Source of the DNA: Proteobacteria bacterium SG_bin4
Lineage (GTDB): Bacteria; Pseudomonadota; Gammaproteobacteria; Burkholderiales; Nitrosomonadaceae
DNA length: 64,000 nucleotides
Reading direction: 5' to 3'
Assembly (NCBI GenBank): GCA_002083395.1
Contig: LWDH01000036.1
Location: 15,246 to 79,245, forward strand
Positions within the stretch are counted from its first letter, which is position 1, and each line of letters starts with the position of its first letter. A program made the position numbers and the translations under genes. Under the pieces are notes generated by a model that worked only from the letters and a program-made list of their open reading frames with translations, was not told where the DNA came from and made no database searches. Positions 63,226 to 64,000 of this stretch are shown one piece after another.

Positions 63226-63660
63226 ATGATGACAAATACCGGAAATTGCCTTACGCAAGGCCAATTCTCGTTTCTACCGCCGCTCACGGATAAGCAAATA
63301 TCCGCGCAAATCAAATATGCGTTAAACAACGGTTGGGCGATCGGCATCGAATATACCGATGATCCGCATCCGCGCAATACCTTCTGGGAAATGTATGGCA
63401 ATCCCATGTTCGACCTGAAGGATCCCGCGGGAATTCTGCTCGAAATTAACAATTGCCGCAAAACGTTTCCTAATCATTATATCCGCGTAACGGCTTTCAA
63501 TTCGACCCGCGGCGTTGAAAGCCCGACGATGTCATACATCGTTAACCGGCCGGATAAAGAGCCCGGTTTCGGTTTGGTTCGCCAGGAAACGGCAGGCAGG
63601 CATGTTCAATATTCCATTCATTCTTATGCAACGGACAAACCGGAAGGAGAGCGCTACTGA
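63226..63660 (+). CDS. cbbS: RuBisCO small subunit, red-type
   Basis: This 144-residue protein is the small subunit of the L8S8 enzyme. TQGQFSFLPPLTDKQISAQI and NGWAIGIEYTDDPHPRNTFW are family signatures. The C-terminal extension (FGLVRQETAGRHVQYSIHSY) forms the beta-hairpins that fill the central channel in red-type RuBisCO. AAGGAG lies 9 nt before the first of two adjacent ATGs. It follows cbbL in one operon. Confidence 0.97.
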   Translation: MMTNTGNCLTQGQFSFLPPLTDKQISAQIKYALNNGWAIGIEYTDDPHPRNTFWEMYGNPMFDLKDPAGILLEINNCRKTFPNHYIRVTAFNSTRGVESPTMSYIVNRPDKEPGFGLVRQETAGRHVQYSIHSYATDKPEGERY

Positions 63661-63699
63661 AATAAATACCCTTCTCTTTGACAGCCGATGTATGAAAAA

Positions 63700-63726
63700 C
63701 GGGCGAAAGAACAGAGCTTACGCCCG
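63700..63726. terminator. Hairpin downstream of cbbS
   Basis: CGGGCG-A-AAG pairs with CTT-A-CGCCCG, giving a 9-bp stem with one A-A mismatch, 40 nt past the cbbS stop. The T-run (CGCCCGTTTTTC) is on the minus strand; the plus-strand flank is ATAAATG. A second weak hairpin (GATCG/CGATC, 63809-63824) is followed by ATTTTT on the plus strand. Together they may end or process the cbbLS mRNA. Confidence 0.5.
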
Positions 63727-63850
63727 ATAAATGAGCATCGCGCCCAACGCGATCGTTTCTCAGGCTTGTTGAGAGAAGGGTATAAAAACTGCTAGCAACT
63801 TACCGGTCGATCGCAAAACCGATCATTTTTCTTGCAAGAGGGTCACAAAG

Positions 63851-63982
63851 ATGTATCGCAAATTAAATAAATTCGACAAGGCTGGCAATCTCTCAGTTGA
63901 CTTGAAAGCTGAATTCCATCGATCGATTGACAGTTTCAAGTTGAGTTTATTTTGGTTACTTAAAAAAATACTCAGAATCTAA
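63851..63982 (+). CDS. Possible 43-residue protein downstream of cbbS
   Basis: The reading frame begins MYRKLNKFDKAGNLSVDLKA and ends with LSLFWLLKKILRI. GAGGG lies 8 nt before the ATG. It has no family match by eye, lies in a zone where cbbX, cbbQ or cbbO might be expected, and could be a chance frame in AT-rich sequence. Confidence 0.3.
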   Translation: MYRKLNKFDKAGNLSVDLKAEFHRSIDSFKLSLFWLLKKILRI

Positions 63983-64000
63983 TCACCCGGCTCAAAGGAT

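Noticed and set aside
1..64000. tRNA, rRNA, CRISPR array or prophage
   Set aside because: No T-loop-like tRNA signature in intergenic regions, no rRNA sequence, no spaced direct repeats, and only a lone GH19 gene that by itself does not make a prophage.

Overview
The window looks like part of the chromosome of a betaproteobacterial ammonia oxidiser of the Nitrosomonas/Nitrosospira type. This is inferred from gene content, not from a marker gene. The supporting signs are a red-type (form IC) RuBisCO operon with a divergent CbbR, PEP synthase with its regulator PpsR, many PEP-CTERM surface proteins with an EpsA-type regulator, a PilJ/PilL chemosensory pair and moderate GC. No rRNA, tRNA, CRISPR array or intact mobile element was found.

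Layout. 0-6.8 kb: pilL and pilJ (type IV pilus chemosensory genes), minus strand. 7-15.6 kb: four PEP-CTERM proteins, the LuxR-type regulator EpsA, and the housekeeping genes ilvA, sbcB and ridA. 15.9-25.7 kb: one continuous minus-strand operon of ten genes for a hybrid type II secretion/type IV pilus-like machine. Its order is gspG, gspF, gspE, pilM-, pilN-, pilO- and pilP-like genes, a lipoprotein secretin with a C-terminal cohesin domain, and three further pseudopilins. 25.8-31 kb: a YugP-type zinc peptidase, a MASE1 multi-PAS hybrid histidine kinase whose receiver lacks its phospho-acceptor Asp, and a short exported protein. 31-35.2 kb: TusA-like protein, lactate permease, pmbA and darP. 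35.2-36.3 kb: a decayed IS30 element with its terminal repeats still visible, a truncated membrane-protein gene, and a 59-residue lipoprotein. 36.3-46.5 kb: a Gly/Asp/His-rich exported protein, glmS, a 5'-nucleotidase, a RoxA-like dihaem cytochrome paired with a cytochrome P450, a small lipoprotein behind a perfect FNR/Anr box, and a Mut7-C RNase-domain protein. 46.5-52 kb: an adhesin-E-like protein, a TolQ/TolR/TonB-like trio, and an HD-GYP protein (degenerate HD) beside an EAL phosphodiesterase (degenerate GGDEF). 52-57.3 kb: a GH19 peptidoglycan hydrolase overlapping the gene of an exported partner, mutL, and two membrane proteins. 57.3-63.7 kb: ppsR, ppsA, cbbR and cbbLS.

The genes suggest an autotroph that fixes CO2 with RuBisCO and controls PEP synthesis through PpsR. 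It may also import lactate, and it invests heavily in surface proteins, pilus-type machinery and c-di-GMP or two-component signalling. The observations most worth following are the cohesin-secretin hybrid secretion operon, the GH19 hydrolase/exported-partner pair (arranged like an effector-immunity pair), the dihaem cytochrome/P450 pair, and the Tol-like trio whose third protein lacks a recognisable TonB domain. All functions are inferred from motifs read by eye; no database search was run.
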